This document shows positions 5,861 through 5,869 of a DNA stretch of 5,869 nucleotides, one piece after another. Both the position numbers and the translations under genes were made by a program. Under the pieces are notes generated by a model. That model searched no databases. It was not told the DNA's origin and saw only the letters and a list, made by a program, of their open reading frames with translations. The stretch comes from Alphaproteobacteria bacterium. Its GTDB lineage: Bacteria > Pseudomonadota > Alphaproteobacteria > Rs-D84. The stretch's first letter is position 1, and each line of letters opens with the position of its first letter. The stretch lies in assembly GCA_017964865.1 (NCBI GenBank), contig JAGCRE010000147.1, positions 1-5,869 on the forward strand, in the 5' to 3' direction.

Positions 5861-5869
5861 TTGCGTTAC

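Overview
The window comes from a bacterium, most likely an alphaproteobacterium with a moderately AT-rich genome. This rests on the look of its replicative DnaB helicase and its membrane-anchored SurA/PpiD-type protein; no rRNA or tRNA is present to confirm it. Shine-Dalgarno motifs (AGGAG, AAGGA, GGGGA, AAGGGG) precede most genes, as expected for a proteobacterium.

Layout. On the minus strand at the left are an XRE-type helix-turn-helix regulator (197 to 1, running off the window) and the full-length helicase gene dnaB (1820 to 261). On the plus strand in the middle is a four-gene phage-derived block: a terminase large-subunit fragment holding only the nuclease half (1819-2670), a T7-type head-tail connector/portal protein with a short C-terminus (2694-3926), a small Bbp19-like phage protein (3942-4133) and a small membrane-anchored coiled-coil protein (4148-4408). 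A GC-rich hairpin with T-tracts on both sides (4411-4440) ends this block. It also ends the convergent minus-strand gene at the right, a PpiD-like periplasmic folding factor (5849 to 4434) whose start and ribosome binding site lie just inside the right edge.

Interpretation. Two apparently housekeeping genes, dnaB and the ppiD-like gene, flank the remains of a phage head/packaging module. The module has no small terminase, no terminase ATPase domain, no scaffold, capsid or tail genes, no integrase and no lysis cassette. Its left end meets dnaB so closely that the two start codons overlap at a CATG, and the dnaB promoter must lie inside sequence that also reads as terminase on the other strand. 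The remaining phage frames are nevertheless open, closely spaced and mostly preceded by good ribosome binding sites, and the nuclease acidic residues are kept. This is therefore either a recent deletion remnant or a retained (domesticated) fragment. No complete, clearly novel system is visible; the orphan terminase nuclease/portal block is the most interesting part.
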